A DNA stretch of 64,000 bases from Rhodotorula mucilaginosa (lineage: Eukaryota > Basidiomycota > Microbotryomycetes > Sporidiobolales > Sporidiobolaceae), in the NCBI GenBank assembly GCA_034406715.1, contig CP137872.1:930001-994000 (forward strand). The letters are read 5' to 3'. Positions within the stretch are counted from its first letter, which is position 1. Each line of letters opens with the position of its first letter. The notes under the pieces were generated by a model. That model made no database searches. It had not been told where the DNA came from and saw nothing but the letters and a program-made list of their open reading frames with translations. Of this stretch, positions 9,901-21,044 are shown piece by piece. Position numbers and translations under genes: made by a program.

Positions 9901-12144
9901 ATCACGCAGCCGGCCCTCCTTTCGCGGTCGCCGGCCATTCAGCCCTGTGACGTGCAGCGAGCGCGGGGCGTTTGGAAGTCCGAGTACGCCTCTTGCTTCG
10001 ATGTGATCGTCGTCTCGGCCAAGGGCGAGCGTTCGCTCTGCTCGATCTTGTCCGGTGCGTCTCTTTCAAGGCAGGCACTTGCCACTCCCGGGTACGAGGG
10101 GCTCGCCGCTGACTCGCAGAGAACGCAGGCGGCGACTACGATGGCGACAAACTGGTGGTCACGGTCAACCCGCAGCTCGTCTCCGCCTTTGTCGAGGAAC
10201 GAGCGGACCCTACCTTTGCCGATCCGCCCTTTGCCGACTCCGACTGGTTCGAAGTGGACAAGCGGCGACTGAAAGACAAGGTCAAGCCCATCATCGACTC
10301 TCGGGACTCGGACGCACTCGCCGCCGTTTTCATGGAAGGACTGCACGCCGGAACGCAGTACGGTGTGCTGTCCATGTACCATACGACGCTGGCGTACGTG
10401 CTCGGTCTCGCACACCCCCTGACGTCCGAAGTGGGACACCTGTTCTGCCGCGCGCTCGATGGTCGCAAGCAAGGCCTCAGCTTCTCACCGGACCGGTGGC
10501 TCGCCGTCAAGGAAAAGTTCTTCAAGCCGTACAAGGTCAAGCCGAAGTGGACCTGGGCGGAGGAAGGCAAACGACCGCCTCCGAATTGCACCCATGCCAA
10601 ACGACCGAGGGCGCTCGGAAGTCATCCGATGGGTGCGTGTTTCCCCAGACGCGTCCGTCGCCCGATCACAGCTCACCACCATATCAATCCAAACAGATGC
10701 GCTGGTGGCGGAATGTGAAGCCGCCAAGGAGGCCGCTCGTGCCGCCTGGAAGCAGTGGAAGTCCGATTTCACCTTCCGGTACGACGAGGCTCTACTCGAC
10801 GTCTGGCGGTCAGCTTGGCTCGAAGGGATCGCAGAACGAGACGCCATGTACCCTCAAACGCACGCGTACTTTGAAGACCTGCTCCGGATCCGCAACCACG
10901 TCTGGGTCAGTTCAGTTTCTCATGCCCGCAGCGTCGCTTTCGATTCCTTGCTGACGCAAAAATCCAACCGTCGGCAGAGAATGTTTGCGGAGTATCGCAC
11001 CCTCCTTTCGCGATGGCAACAAGAGCGACAGGCCAAGGACAACTTCGCGCGGGTGTGTGACGCGCCCGGCTCGCCAGTCAAGTCTCCGACAAAGTCGGGC
11101 AACCCATTCCGAGCGTCTTCCCCGTCGCACAAAGAGGACCTGTTGCGCCTGACGTGCGAGTTCTGGAGCATCAACGAACCGGGCAAGCGCAACTTTGCTT
11201 CGGAGCGATTGCAAGGCTGCGAAGGCGAGCGCGCCGTTCGGTCTCTGCTTGTAAGTTCGGCTTCCTGGGATCACTTGCTGGTAGCGAGGCTGAATCAGGT
11301 CGGCTGCTTCAGGCATCGTGCGCCTACAGCGAACCGCTTCGCTCGACTCACGATACCTCGAACAACTTGCTCAACCGCTTGACTGCCGCTCTCCCCACCA
11401 CGAGTTCGTTGACTGCGATCGCCTCGACGCTCGCCAGCATTCCCTCGCCGGCGGTCGCGAAAGGACCTCAAACCATTACGCCGCCGTCAGACAACGACAA
11501 CGACGAGAACCCGATGGAGATGGTGGTCGAAGAGTCGTATACGCAGGGCGAAGTGGCGTGGTCGCAGGTTCCCGATGAGCTGTGGCATCACGCGACCACG
11601 ACACCGGTCTCGTCGACGACGTCCTCCCAAACGGTCGGGGCGACTGTCATCGTCTCTTCCAACCCTGTCGGTCCGGCGACCGCTGCGCCGCCACCACGAC
11701 CTGACCCGGTCCTCCTCGCCTCGATCTGCCCGCGCGGCGTTCCTTCCGGTCAAAGTCTCGGAAACGTTGCCGGACACGCCGCGATCCGGTTCTGTTTCGA
11801 CATGGCGCACCGCGACGTCAACGCGCTCAAAGCCGACTCGTTCGTGCGCCGAATGCACGATGGCAACCCGACAGCTGCGGGGATTCAGGCCCCGAAACTT
11901 GCGCCACACATGGTCAGCCCCCGTATTCGGTTCTTCTCCGCGACTGCTCTATGTGACGTCCCACTGAACTCTGTGGTGATCTCTATCCCCACAGCTGGAC
12001 GTCCTGCAAGTCTCGAAGCGCTGCGCCGGTTTGACCCAAGTCCGCGCGCGGGTCCGACCTCGAACCCTTCTCACGCCCAGCTCCTCCTCTGAAGCGGCCG
12101 AGAGCTTGGTCTCGCCAGCCGCCAAACGCGCCCGGCTTCTCTAG
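6954..12144 (+). CDS. RNA-dependent RNA polymerase of the eukaryotic silencing type
   Basis: Fifteen exons give about 1,429 residues: 6954-7221, 7291-7394, 7460-7783, 7847-8074, 8137-8214, 8278-8748, 8811-8913, 8981-9223, 9281-9561, 9625-9759, 9817-10054, 10120-10632, 10697-11250, 11313-11912 and 11995-12144. The catalytic signature DYDGD lies at residues 830-834 (bases 10134-10148), with the family segments YAARFELGL, MTDGCSLMSPA, AQGRIGSGKGVW and DPSGF upstream. Such enzymes copy single-stranded RNA into dsRNA that feeds Dicer and Argonaute. The N-terminal 90 residues and the last 250 look disordered and end in a basic KRAR tail. Intron 2 is GC-AG. The exon 6/7 acceptor is uncertain (8811 or 8832), and 10906-10977 could be an in-frame intron. 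The family call is firm; the ends are less so. Confidence 0.88.
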
Positions 12145-13038
12145 ATACACCCTGGATTCCCTCGCTTCACTTGGTCGCGCGACCGGCCGGACCACCCTCC
12201 CACCGAAGCGCATGAATCGTTTTTCCTGACCGCCGCATGAGGTCGACCGGGCTTCTGGATTTTGCCTCTTGACACATACCGGATGGAAGATCTCGTTCTC
12301 TGTAGTACCACCGCACTGCAACTCTGAGCTTACTCCTTGAGTGTGACCTATTGTCTTTACCACTTCTCGCGATTAGAACAGAGTTATCGCGAGTCTTGCG
12401 CTGACTTCGCACTTTTCAAGCTGATCGTGTGACGCCGAGGCCACTCGTGGCAAGCAGCTCAAGCAGCGACAGCTGGTGTGCGCGCTAGCTCTACGCCGCT
12501 GCACCGGGCGGCCCTTCGCTGCCAGCTTGATTTCGAGCGCTCATTGCATCCGATCGATACAACTCAGCAGCCGCGATCTCGCCGTCTTGCGCACCAGGAG
12601 GAGCGCCGAGACCCTGACCGAGCATGTACGTACTATCAAGCATCGCTGCGATCCATCCGAACTGCTCCTATGCGCGAGCTGAGAGTTGACCCGAGTGACG
12701 TCTCTTTTTAGCACGACCGCTCGACGCACGCATAACGCCGCAGGAGGGACTCGTATCAGCGAGGGATCGCACCGTGTCGTCTTGCGCAAGCTCCAGCAAC
12801 GCTAGGCGGCCTGCATAGAGCTCCTTGACCGGTTCGTCCGCCTCCTGTCCCTTGCATCGATGGCTCACCTCGCGCCACGAGATGGGCCTCCGCACTCGGG
12901 GAAACCGCATTCAGTATTGCAGCGAACTGACTTGGGCCCAAAACAATGCACTAGCAGATCGCGCTCCAGCAGCAAGAGGCAGTAACCTCGTTCTGAGACC
13001 GAATCCCCTTCCGACGTTCGTCCCCTCTCGCCGCCGCC
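12145..13038. other. Intergenic, no gene seen
   Basis: About 890 bases hold the RdRP 3' UTR and the arrestin promoter. Short frames of up to about 80 codons occur, but none has splice structure, composition or motifs that I can support. I saw no tRNA and no repeat. Confidence 0.5.
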
Positions 13039-16021
13039 ATGCCGCACGGTCCGGAACCGCTCGAGATCCACCTCGAGTCGCCCGACATTGTGCTTCGAGG
13101 GTTCACGGGCGACGAGTTTGAACCGGCAACGCTGAACGGACAAGTCGTGCTGAACCTCGTGCAGCCGACCGACCTGAAGGAAGTCTCGTGAGTCTGTCGC
13201 TCTGGCCTCCCCGCGACGGTTTTCGCTTTCACAGCCAAGAAGAAGAGATGTGCTGACTATTCTCCCTGTGTATAGACTCGTCTTCACCGGCACGGCGCGG
13301 ATCAGCTGGCGCGACTCGTCAACTCATCATTACGAGCATCCGCTCTTTTTCCACGACTTCAACTTCCTGAACCCTTCCTCTCACACGAACCGAGAAGACG
13401 CCCGACGCGAGCATCACCAAGTCCACACGCTCAAGGCCGGTCGTCACGTCTTTCCCTTCTCCCTCACCATCCCCGGATCGCTCCCCGCAAGTCTCCGCAC
13501 CTACACGGGCACGGGCGTCATCGAGTACAAACTCAAGGCTCTCGCGCAGCGGCCTGGTTTTACCGCAGCCGACTGGAAATCGCGCAAGATTGTACGGATT
13601 TCGAGGAGTTTCGGGGCAGATGCGGTCGAGTTCAACCAGACGCTCGAGATCGGTGAGTGGTCGCCCCGAGTCTTGACTCCCCGAACTCAGCTGATTCGAG
13701 TCTCCTCCACTAGAAAACACATGGCCAGGCAAGGTCATGTACTCTTTCACGCTCCCGCACAAGGCCTTCGCGGCGGGCGATACCATCCCCGTGGCGGTCA
13801 AGTTTTCACCGTTAGCAAAGGGCGTTTCGATCGTCTCGTTGATCACGACCATCCGCGAGCATACGTGAGCTGCGAGCTGTCACGCGTACTTTGTACTACC
13901 GGACTGTACTGATCACGGAATGCGCACCTCAGAACGGTGTACTCGAAGAGCTCGTCGCATTCGGAAGCTCGCGACGCGACCACCGTCAAGTACAGCTTCA
14001 TCGACAACGTCTCGGGCACGCCGTCGGCGACGCCTTCCGGTGCCAGTACTCCCGCTCGCCTGATGGGGTCGACCGCTTCGTTGTCGTCAATGGGTGGACT
14101 CGCTACCCCAACGACTCCCGGTTTCAACTCGCCTTTTCACGGCGGCGCCAGGACTCCGGCAAGCGAGCGCAACGGTGACGGGTACCCCTTCCTCCAGTCG
14201 CGCAATGGCCGGAGAGCTCGCTTCCAGCTCGGAGCGGACGAGGAGGACGAAGACCACCAGAATCCGACGCAGGCTTCGACGGAAGCTGGTCCGGTCGAGG
14301 AGGACGACGGGCAAGACACCGAGGTTGACGTCGTCGTCGACGTGCAGGTACCGGTCTGGACGGCGCCCTCACATGCGGTGCATCCGGTCTTTGTGAACCA
14401 CAAGATCAAATGGTCAGCGTTCATCAAGAATCCGGACGGCCACGTCTCGGAGCTGCGATGCGCTCTGCCGATTCACATCCTCGCTTCGTGCCTGCAAGAA
14501 GAGGCTCGCCTTGCCTCTGCTGGGTCGCGCAACCTTCTCTTCGGCCCGTCGGGAGCGCTCGCCCACTCGGACGTGCCGCAAGTGGACCTCCCCTCGTACC
14601 AGGACCACATCATGGACCGCGTCGCAAACGCCGAGACCGCGACGCAGTACTCGGCTTCGTCAGGCTTTGCGCCGACGCCGTGGAGTACTCGCAACACTCC
14701 GACGGGCACCCCGGGCGTCTCCCCTCCGGCTTCGCGACCACCCTCTCGCCCGGCTTCTCCCGAGCGTCGGCACAGCCAAAGCTTTTCCGACCGGCGAAGT
14801 AGCCACCACAGCACTTTTGGTGGCTTTGGCGGGTTCTCTGCCCTGTCGTCGATCAACCGATCCGGCACATCGACGCCGACGACTTCTTCTCCGCCGCCCG
14901 AACTCGCCGACGAAGCGCACCCGGAGGACCACAGCAACTGGATCGACTCGGAGTTGCTCAGCACGCTCAACATCAACGACCATGTCTCGCCACCTTCGTC
15001 AGCGCCGGTGTCGAGACCGGGCAGTCGGCCAAGCTCGCGGCCGTCTTCGCGAGCGGGATCTCGAGCGAGCAGTCCCGAACGGGGCACCATCACCGCTGCC
15101 GGCGCTGTTCCTTCCACTCCGCCGACGGCTCAGCTGGACGAGCGACCGCCTTTATCGCGGTCGCACACCTCGACGAGCAGCTTTTTCAACCTGCACATCC
15201 CGAAACCTCTCCGACCCCTCACCTCCTTCTCGAGGAATTCCTCGGCCACAAACTTGCGCGATGCGTTGCACATGAGCTCTCATCACTCTTCTGGAGGTTC
15301 CGAATCGCGGAGGGGGGGATCGTCGTCGCAGGGCGCCGAAGGGTCTCCGGGCGCGCCGTCGCCGTCCGCGCTCTCGAGCGCTTTGGCAGCTCATGCAGCT
15401 CGGGCCGGTCCCTCGGGACAAGTTGCTCGACCACCCCTCGCGATCGATACTCCCGCTGCTGCAACCGTGATGCACCCGATGATGTCCAACTCGCCGCATG
15501 GCCGTTCGACCGGCAGCGCAGCCGCCGCCTCGCCCATCTCGGCTTCGCCCGCCCAACCCAACCCGCTCTTGTCCCCGACCACCTCGAACGCAGGTTTCCA
15601 CCAACATTGGAACACGGTCGCCTCGCCTCCTCCAACGACACCGGGTGGTCGACTCGGCACGGACGGCTCGGCTTCTCCGTCTCTGCTGTCATCGTCCGCG
15701 CCAAGTCCCGGTCACCACCACCACCCAGGGCAACCAGTCGATGTCCTCTCGCAGGTTCCTTCGTATGACGTCGCCGCTCGAGGGTTCCTCGGTGGCGGAG
15801 TCGTCCCGCTCTCGTTCAACCCGCCGAATTACGACGACGTGTGCCCGAGTCCGACTTCAGGCGGCGGTGGGAGCCGCACAGTCTCCCGCGACGACGATGC
15901 TGCCGCGCCGAGCTCGCCTGCAGTAGACGCGTCGATGACGCAAGAAGGACCGCCACCGGAAGGGTTGCGGGCGACGGACTCTGGCGGCCTTGCGCTTGGC
16001 GCAACGACGCGGTCGTCATAA
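13039..16021 (+). CDS. Alpha-arrestin (ART-family ubiquitin-ligase adaptor)
   Basis: Exons 13039-13187, 13276-13652, 13714-13864 and 13933-16021 give 921 residues. The first half has the beta-strand pattern of arrestin N and C domains (LEIHLESPDIVLRGF, LVFTGTARISW, FPFSLTIPGSLPASL, YKLKALAQ), and at about residue 445 the fungal arrestin motif LPSYQDH. The second half is long, Ser/Pro-rich and probably disordered, ending with a PPxY motif (PPNYDD, near residue 856). PPxY motifs recruit Rsp5/Nedd4 ubiquitin ligase, so the likely job is to select plasma-membrane transporters for ubiquitination and endocytosis. Which transporter cannot be read from the sequence. The ATG follows a CCGCCGCC leader. 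The C-terminal tail is likely a phosphorylation target. Confidence 0.8.
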
Positions 16022-16513
16022 GCCGGCGGTGTACGCGCCCTCCGCGTCGGCAGTTTTTTTCTCGACACCTAGACCATAGACTAGACGATGGCGGTCCGGG
16101 CGCGCGCACTTTCGAGCGAGCCGGAACCCGCCACACCACTTTAACCCCTTCACCGCTCATAGAACTCTCGTTATTTCCCCTCTGATCTCTTACTCGCTCT
16201 CTATTGTTTCCCTGTCCGGCTTGTCCCACTGTAACTTCTTCCTATCTCTGCAGCTCTCCTTGTTCCTATTCGCGCATCCCTATTCGGTCTCGCCACCGGC
16301 GTGACGCGTGACTTTTCACCGCCGCAAATTAACCTAGCAAATCCGCACTTGGACTGAGAATTTGGGCCTTTATACCGCCCGATGTGCAGCCTCTTGTAGT
16401 AAGCCAGCAGGTAGTCCCACTTGGGCACCAGGGATAAGAGATGGACGAGCGATTTTTGACTCTCATCGTCTTTTTTTCTGCGGTTCTTGCTCTCGTTGCT
16501 CTCCACGACAAAG
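16022..16513. other. Intergenic between arrestin and MetRS
   Basis: Nearly 490 bases hold the arrestin 3' UTR and the MetRS promoter. A minus-strand open frame across 16201-16608 is protein-like in part but overlaps the MetRS first exon and has no homology I recognise. I treat it as non-coding. Confidence 0.45.
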
Positions 16514-19490
16514 ATGGCGTCTCCGTACCCGAAGCGACCCGAGGCGAGCTCTTCGCGCAAGATCCGATCTGGTATCGAGCTGCGCGACTTCCGCGATGCG
16601 GACGGCAAGACGTGAGTGAACTCGTCCTATTTCCTGTTCGCATCCGACGACTCGAATTGGAGCACTGACAACGGCAGAGACGGTGTTACAGGCTTCCGCA
16701 GGACGGCGAGAAGAACGTGCTCATCACGAGTGCGCTGCCGTACGTCAACAACCAGCCGCATCTCGGTCAGTCTGCACATCCTGTCGTCCTTTGGCGGCGA
16801 ACCGCGCAGGAAGCGGACGCTGCGCCGGCTTTGACAGCGACGATATGCAGCTCTGGTGCTAACGCTTCTATACATAGGCAACATCATCGGCTCTACGCTG
16901 TCGGCCGACGTCTTTGCTCGTTACTCTCGTCAGCGGAACCAGCGAACACTCTACGTGAGTCTATGCCGCATGAATCGCTCAAGTAGCACAGCTGACTTTG
17001 CGAACGTCCATAGATTTGCGGTACCGATGAGTATGGCACGACGACCGAGGTCATGGCCGCCAAGGAAGGGCTGAGCCCGCAAGCGTTGTGCGACAAGTGT
17101 GAGTGCGGATCTCTCTCCCTGCTCGCCTGGCAGAAAGCTGACTATTGCCCATGTACAGACCACCGCCTGCACGCCGACTCGTACGAGTGGTTCGAGATCG
17201 GCTTCGACCACTTTGGCCGCACCTCGACTCCGAAGCAGACGGAGTGCGTCGTCTCCCACTTGTGCACGCTCTCGAGACACGCTGACCCTTTTGCGCTCAC
17301 TCAGGATCTGCCAAGACATCTTCTTGAAGCTGTACCAGAACGGATGGCTCGAGGAGCACGAGAACCAGCAGCTGTACTGCGAGAAGGACCAGCGCTTCCT
17401 CGCGGACCGATACGTCGAAGGAACTTGCCCCAAGTGCCACTACGACGTGCGTGTCATCATAATCTCATTCCTCTCCCAGGAGAGTGTTCGCTGACGAATT
17501 GGCGCGGTACAGGGTGCACGAGGAGACCAGTGCGAGCACTGCTCGGTCACGTACGAGTCGCCTCTCGAACTCGTCAACCCCAAGTGCTCGGCGTGCGGAT
17601 CGACTCCGGCCGCTCGCCTGACCGCCCACCTGCACATCAAGCTCGCCGAACTGCAGCCGCAGATCGAAGAGTTTGTCCACCGCGCGAGCAGCGGAGGGAC
17701 GTGGTCCTCGAACGGGAAGGCGTTCACGGACGGATGGCTTCGCGGTGGATTGCAGAGCCGTGGTATGACGAGGGATCTCAAGTGGGGTGTGCCGTTGCCG
17801 AAGGAGCTCGGTCCGAAGTGGGAGGGCAAGGTCATGTATGTGTGGGTAAGCTGCGCCGATTTCCTCCCTCCATTTTCCTCGAGCGCCACAAGGGTCGTCG
17901 CTGACCTCCGAGAATGTGTATCCCCGCAGTTCGATGCACCGATCGGCTACCCGTCAATCACTGCCAACTACACGGACGAGTGGAAGCAGTGGTGGCGGAA
18001 CCCGGAGAATGTCAAGCTCTACCAGTTCATGGGCAAGGTGAGCTTCCTCTCCGCCCCGGAGTCATCTGTCCGGGCCGTTGCTGACACTGTTCCGTCTCTG
18101 CAGGACAATGGTGAGCGTCGACGGGAGGGCAGACCATCGAAAGGGCGCTTTCGCTGACGAAAGTTTACCACCTCGCAGTTCCGTTCCACACCGTCTTGTT
18201 CCCCGGTTACTTGATCGGCTCCGGTGACAAGTGGACGATGCTCGACTCGATCTCTACCACCGGTGCGTCGTCTAGCCCCTTGCTGTCAGAATCGACCGAT
18301 TTCACGCCCTGCCGTGACGTTGACTAGATTTGCTGTGGTATCCTTGACGCGCGCACAGAGTACCTCCAGTATGAGGGCACCAAGTTCTCCAAGTCGAAGA
18401 ATGTCGGCGTCTTTGGCCAGAACGCGCGCGAGACGGGCGTGCCGGCTTCGGTGTGGCGGTACTACCTCTTGCAGAACCGGCCGGAATCGAACGACTCGGA
18501 GTTTACGTGGGACGACTTTGTTTCCAAGGTATGTCGGAGGCGGGCCTTAATTCGTCGCGTCGGGGGAGTGCTTGCTCACCCGAATCTCGCCCCCAGGCCA
18601 ACGCCGAGCTGCTGAACAACCTCGGCAACTTTGTGAACCGGATCATCAAGTTTGCGATCGCCAAGTACGACTCTGTGATCCCGGACCCGAAGAACGGCGA
18701 GTTTGACTATGCGACGGAGGCGTACGAGTGGGCGGCCGAGGACCGCGCGTTCGTCGACGACGTCAACAAGTTGCTCGCGAGCTACATCGACCAGCTCGAC
18801 CACCAAAAGATCCGCGCGGCGCTGTCGACCTTGATGCACATCTCGGCGCGCGGGAACCAGTACATCCAGGACAACCGGCTCGACAACGCGTTGCTCGAGT
18901 CGAACCCGTCGCGCGCGGCCGAGGTGGTCCTCGTCGCGCTGAACCTGATCTACCTCGTCGCGGCGCTCGTGCACCCGTTCATGCCTTCGACGTCCGACTC
19001 GATCCTGTCGCAGCTCGACGCCGTGCCGCGTTCGATCCCGGACCGGTTCGAGCTCGACTTGTGGCCCGGACACCGACTCGGCCAGGCGCAGCACTTGTTC
19101 TCGCGGATTGATCCCAAGATGGTCCCCGTCTGGCGGGCGCAGTTTGGCGGTGCGGCGGCCAACAAAGAAGCCGGCGCGGCGGCCGGCGAGGGAGCTGCTG
19201 CTGCGCCGCCGCTGAGCAAGCGGCAGCAAGAAAAGTTGAAAAAGGCGGCGCAGAAGGCTGCGGCGGAGGCGGAGGCTGCGCGCCCTCGCACGGACGAGGA
19301 GCGCGTACTCGAGGAGCAGATCAAGGCGCAGGGGGACAAGATTCGTCGTCTCAAGTCGGGCGCGGCCGAGCCGGAGCCGGCGACGGAGGGAGGCGAGGTC
19401 AAGACTGTCGAGGACGAGGTGGCGATGCTCAAGGCGCTCAAGGAAGAGTTGGCGGCGCTGAGCAAGTCGCTCGCCGACGTTCAGCTCTAG
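16514..19490 (+). CDS. MES1: Cytosolic methionyl-tRNA synthetase
   Basis: Twelve exons give 718 residues: 16514-16611, 16692-16765, 16878-16954, 17014-17098, 17159-17243, 17305-17446, 17513-17845, 17930-18037, 18104-18110, 18179-18262, 18359-18528 and 18597-19490. The enzyme charges initiator and elongator tRNA-Met. The class I motifs are [12 protein letters not shown] and FSKSKN (near residue 373). Between them is the zinc-knuckle insertion with paired cysteines (CPKCHYD, CEHC, CSACG). An Ala/Lys-rich linker and a helical segment resembling a WHEP/tRNA-binding appendage close the protein. There is no mitochondrial leader. Exon 9 is only seven bases (18104-18110). It is kept because it restores the frame and the family sequence DNVPFHTV. 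Confidence 0.93.
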
Positions 19491-19886
19491 ATAGAGGCTT
19501 TGGCACTATAGCTTTTCACCTTGACGTGCAAAGAAAGAATTACTCGAGCACTGCGCCTCCCCTGAGGTTGAGCTTGGTCGTCGCGCGCGAGGCGAGTTTG
19601 GAGGCGAAGCAGGCGAGCGCTCGCCTTTCTGCTCTTTGTCAAGTTTGTCGCCCGCACCCAGCGCATAAGCTTCACCCTTCCAGACACTGTACGCTCAGTC
19701 TTTCAGTCTCTCGACCCTACTCCTGGTCCCAGCAAGTGCAGCGCGGTGAGGAGGCGAGTTGGAGGACGAGGGGGGTGGAGGACGGACCGCGAGAGAGGGC
19801 ATGGCCTCGTCGATCACGCAGAGCAGGGCACGCAGGGGACCATGGAGCGGTCTAGCTGACCTTCTATGACTCTCGTCTACCCGCAG
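19491..19886. promoter_or_regulatory. RPS0 promoter and 5' UTR intron
   Basis: This 396-base gap before RPS0 ends in an intron-like stretch, 19746-19886. It has a GTGAGG donor, a CTGAC branch-like site and a CCGCAG acceptor directly abutting the ATG. If spliced, the start codon is the first base of exon 2. CTTTC-rich pyrimidine tracts before it fit a ribosomal protein gene transcription start. Confidence 0.5.
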
Positions 19887-21044
19887 ATGGCCGCATCTCG
19901 TCTCCCTGCCGCCCTTCAGGCCACCGAGGAGGACCTCTCGCTCCTCCTCCAGGCTCAGGCCCACATCGGGTCAGTCCGCTCGCTCTCTCTCCCGCACGCC
20001 TGCTCCTGTACTGACATGAGAGTGACTACAGCTCCAAGAACGTCGAGAAGAAGATGGCTCCTTACGTCTGGAAGCGCCGCGCCGACGGTCAGTCTCCACT
20101 TCTGACCGAGCTCTTGACCTTGGGCACTGACACCCGCTCGATGTAGGCGTCAACGTCATCAACGTTGGCAAGACCTGGGAGAAGATTGTCCTCGCCGCGC
20201 GTGTCATCGCCGCGATCGAGAACCCGAACGACGTCTGCGTCGTCTCGGCCCGCCCGTACGGTCACCGTGCCGTCCTCAAGTTTGCGTCCAACACTGGCGC
20301 GCAGGCCATCGCCGGCCGCTTCACCCCGGGCAACTTCACCAACTACATCACCCGCTCGTTCAAGGAGCCGCGCCTGATTGTCGTCACCGACCCGCGCGTC
20401 GACCACCAGGCCATCCGCGAGGCGTCGTACGTCAACATCCCCGTCATCGCCATCTGCGACACCGACTCGCCCCTCAACTACGTCGACATTGCCATCCCGG
20501 CCAACAACAAGTCGAAGCACTCGATCGGTCTCATCTGGTGGCTCCTCTGCCGTGAGGTCCTCCGCATCCGCGGCTCGATCTCGCGCGCCCCGGACGCCTG
20601 GCCCATCATGGTCGACATGTTCTTCGTGCGTCTTTGCGCCTCCCTTTTGGTCTCGTGTTCTTTCCCGCTGACGGTTTCGTCGCCGCCGCCGCCGCAGTAC
20701 CGCGACCCGGAAGAGATCGAGCGCGAGCAGGAGGCTCAGGCCGCCGCCAAGGCTCTCCCCGCCGCCGAGGAGCCCGCCGCCGAGGCTGGCGTCTCCGAGT
20801 GGGAGGTTTCCGGCTCGAACGCCGCCATCGCCGCCGCCGCTTCGTCGCAGGTCCCGACCTCGGCCGAGACCGGTCCGTACCCCCTTTCCCTTGACTTTCT
20901 CTTTCCAACCCTCTCTGGTGGTGGTGGTCGTCGCCCATTTGGAGAACGGAATGCTCATCTGAACGAGACTCGGACAATTGGCCCGCAACAGGTATCGACT
21001 GGTCCAACACCGAGGGCACCACCGACTGGGCCGCCGCCGAGTGA
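19887..21044 (+). CDS. RPS0: 40S ribosomal protein S0 (uS2, laminin-receptor family)
   Basis: Exons 19887-19969, 20032-20087, 20147-20625, 20698-20872 and 20992-21044 give 281 residues. The protein is a component of the small ribosomal subunit needed for late 18S rRNA processing. Clear family segments are [65 protein letters not shown] and the C-terminal GIDWSN repeat-like tail with a TDWAAAE end. Codon use is strongly biased to C/G-ending codons, as expected of a highly expressed gene. All introns are GT-AG, and a further intron probably lies in the 5' UTR. Confidence 0.97.

Noticed and set aside
16201-16608. Minus-strand frame containing PKWDYLLAYYKRLHIGRYKG
   Set aside because: It looks protein-like locally but overlaps the first exon of MetRS on the other strand, has no partner exons and matches no family I know.
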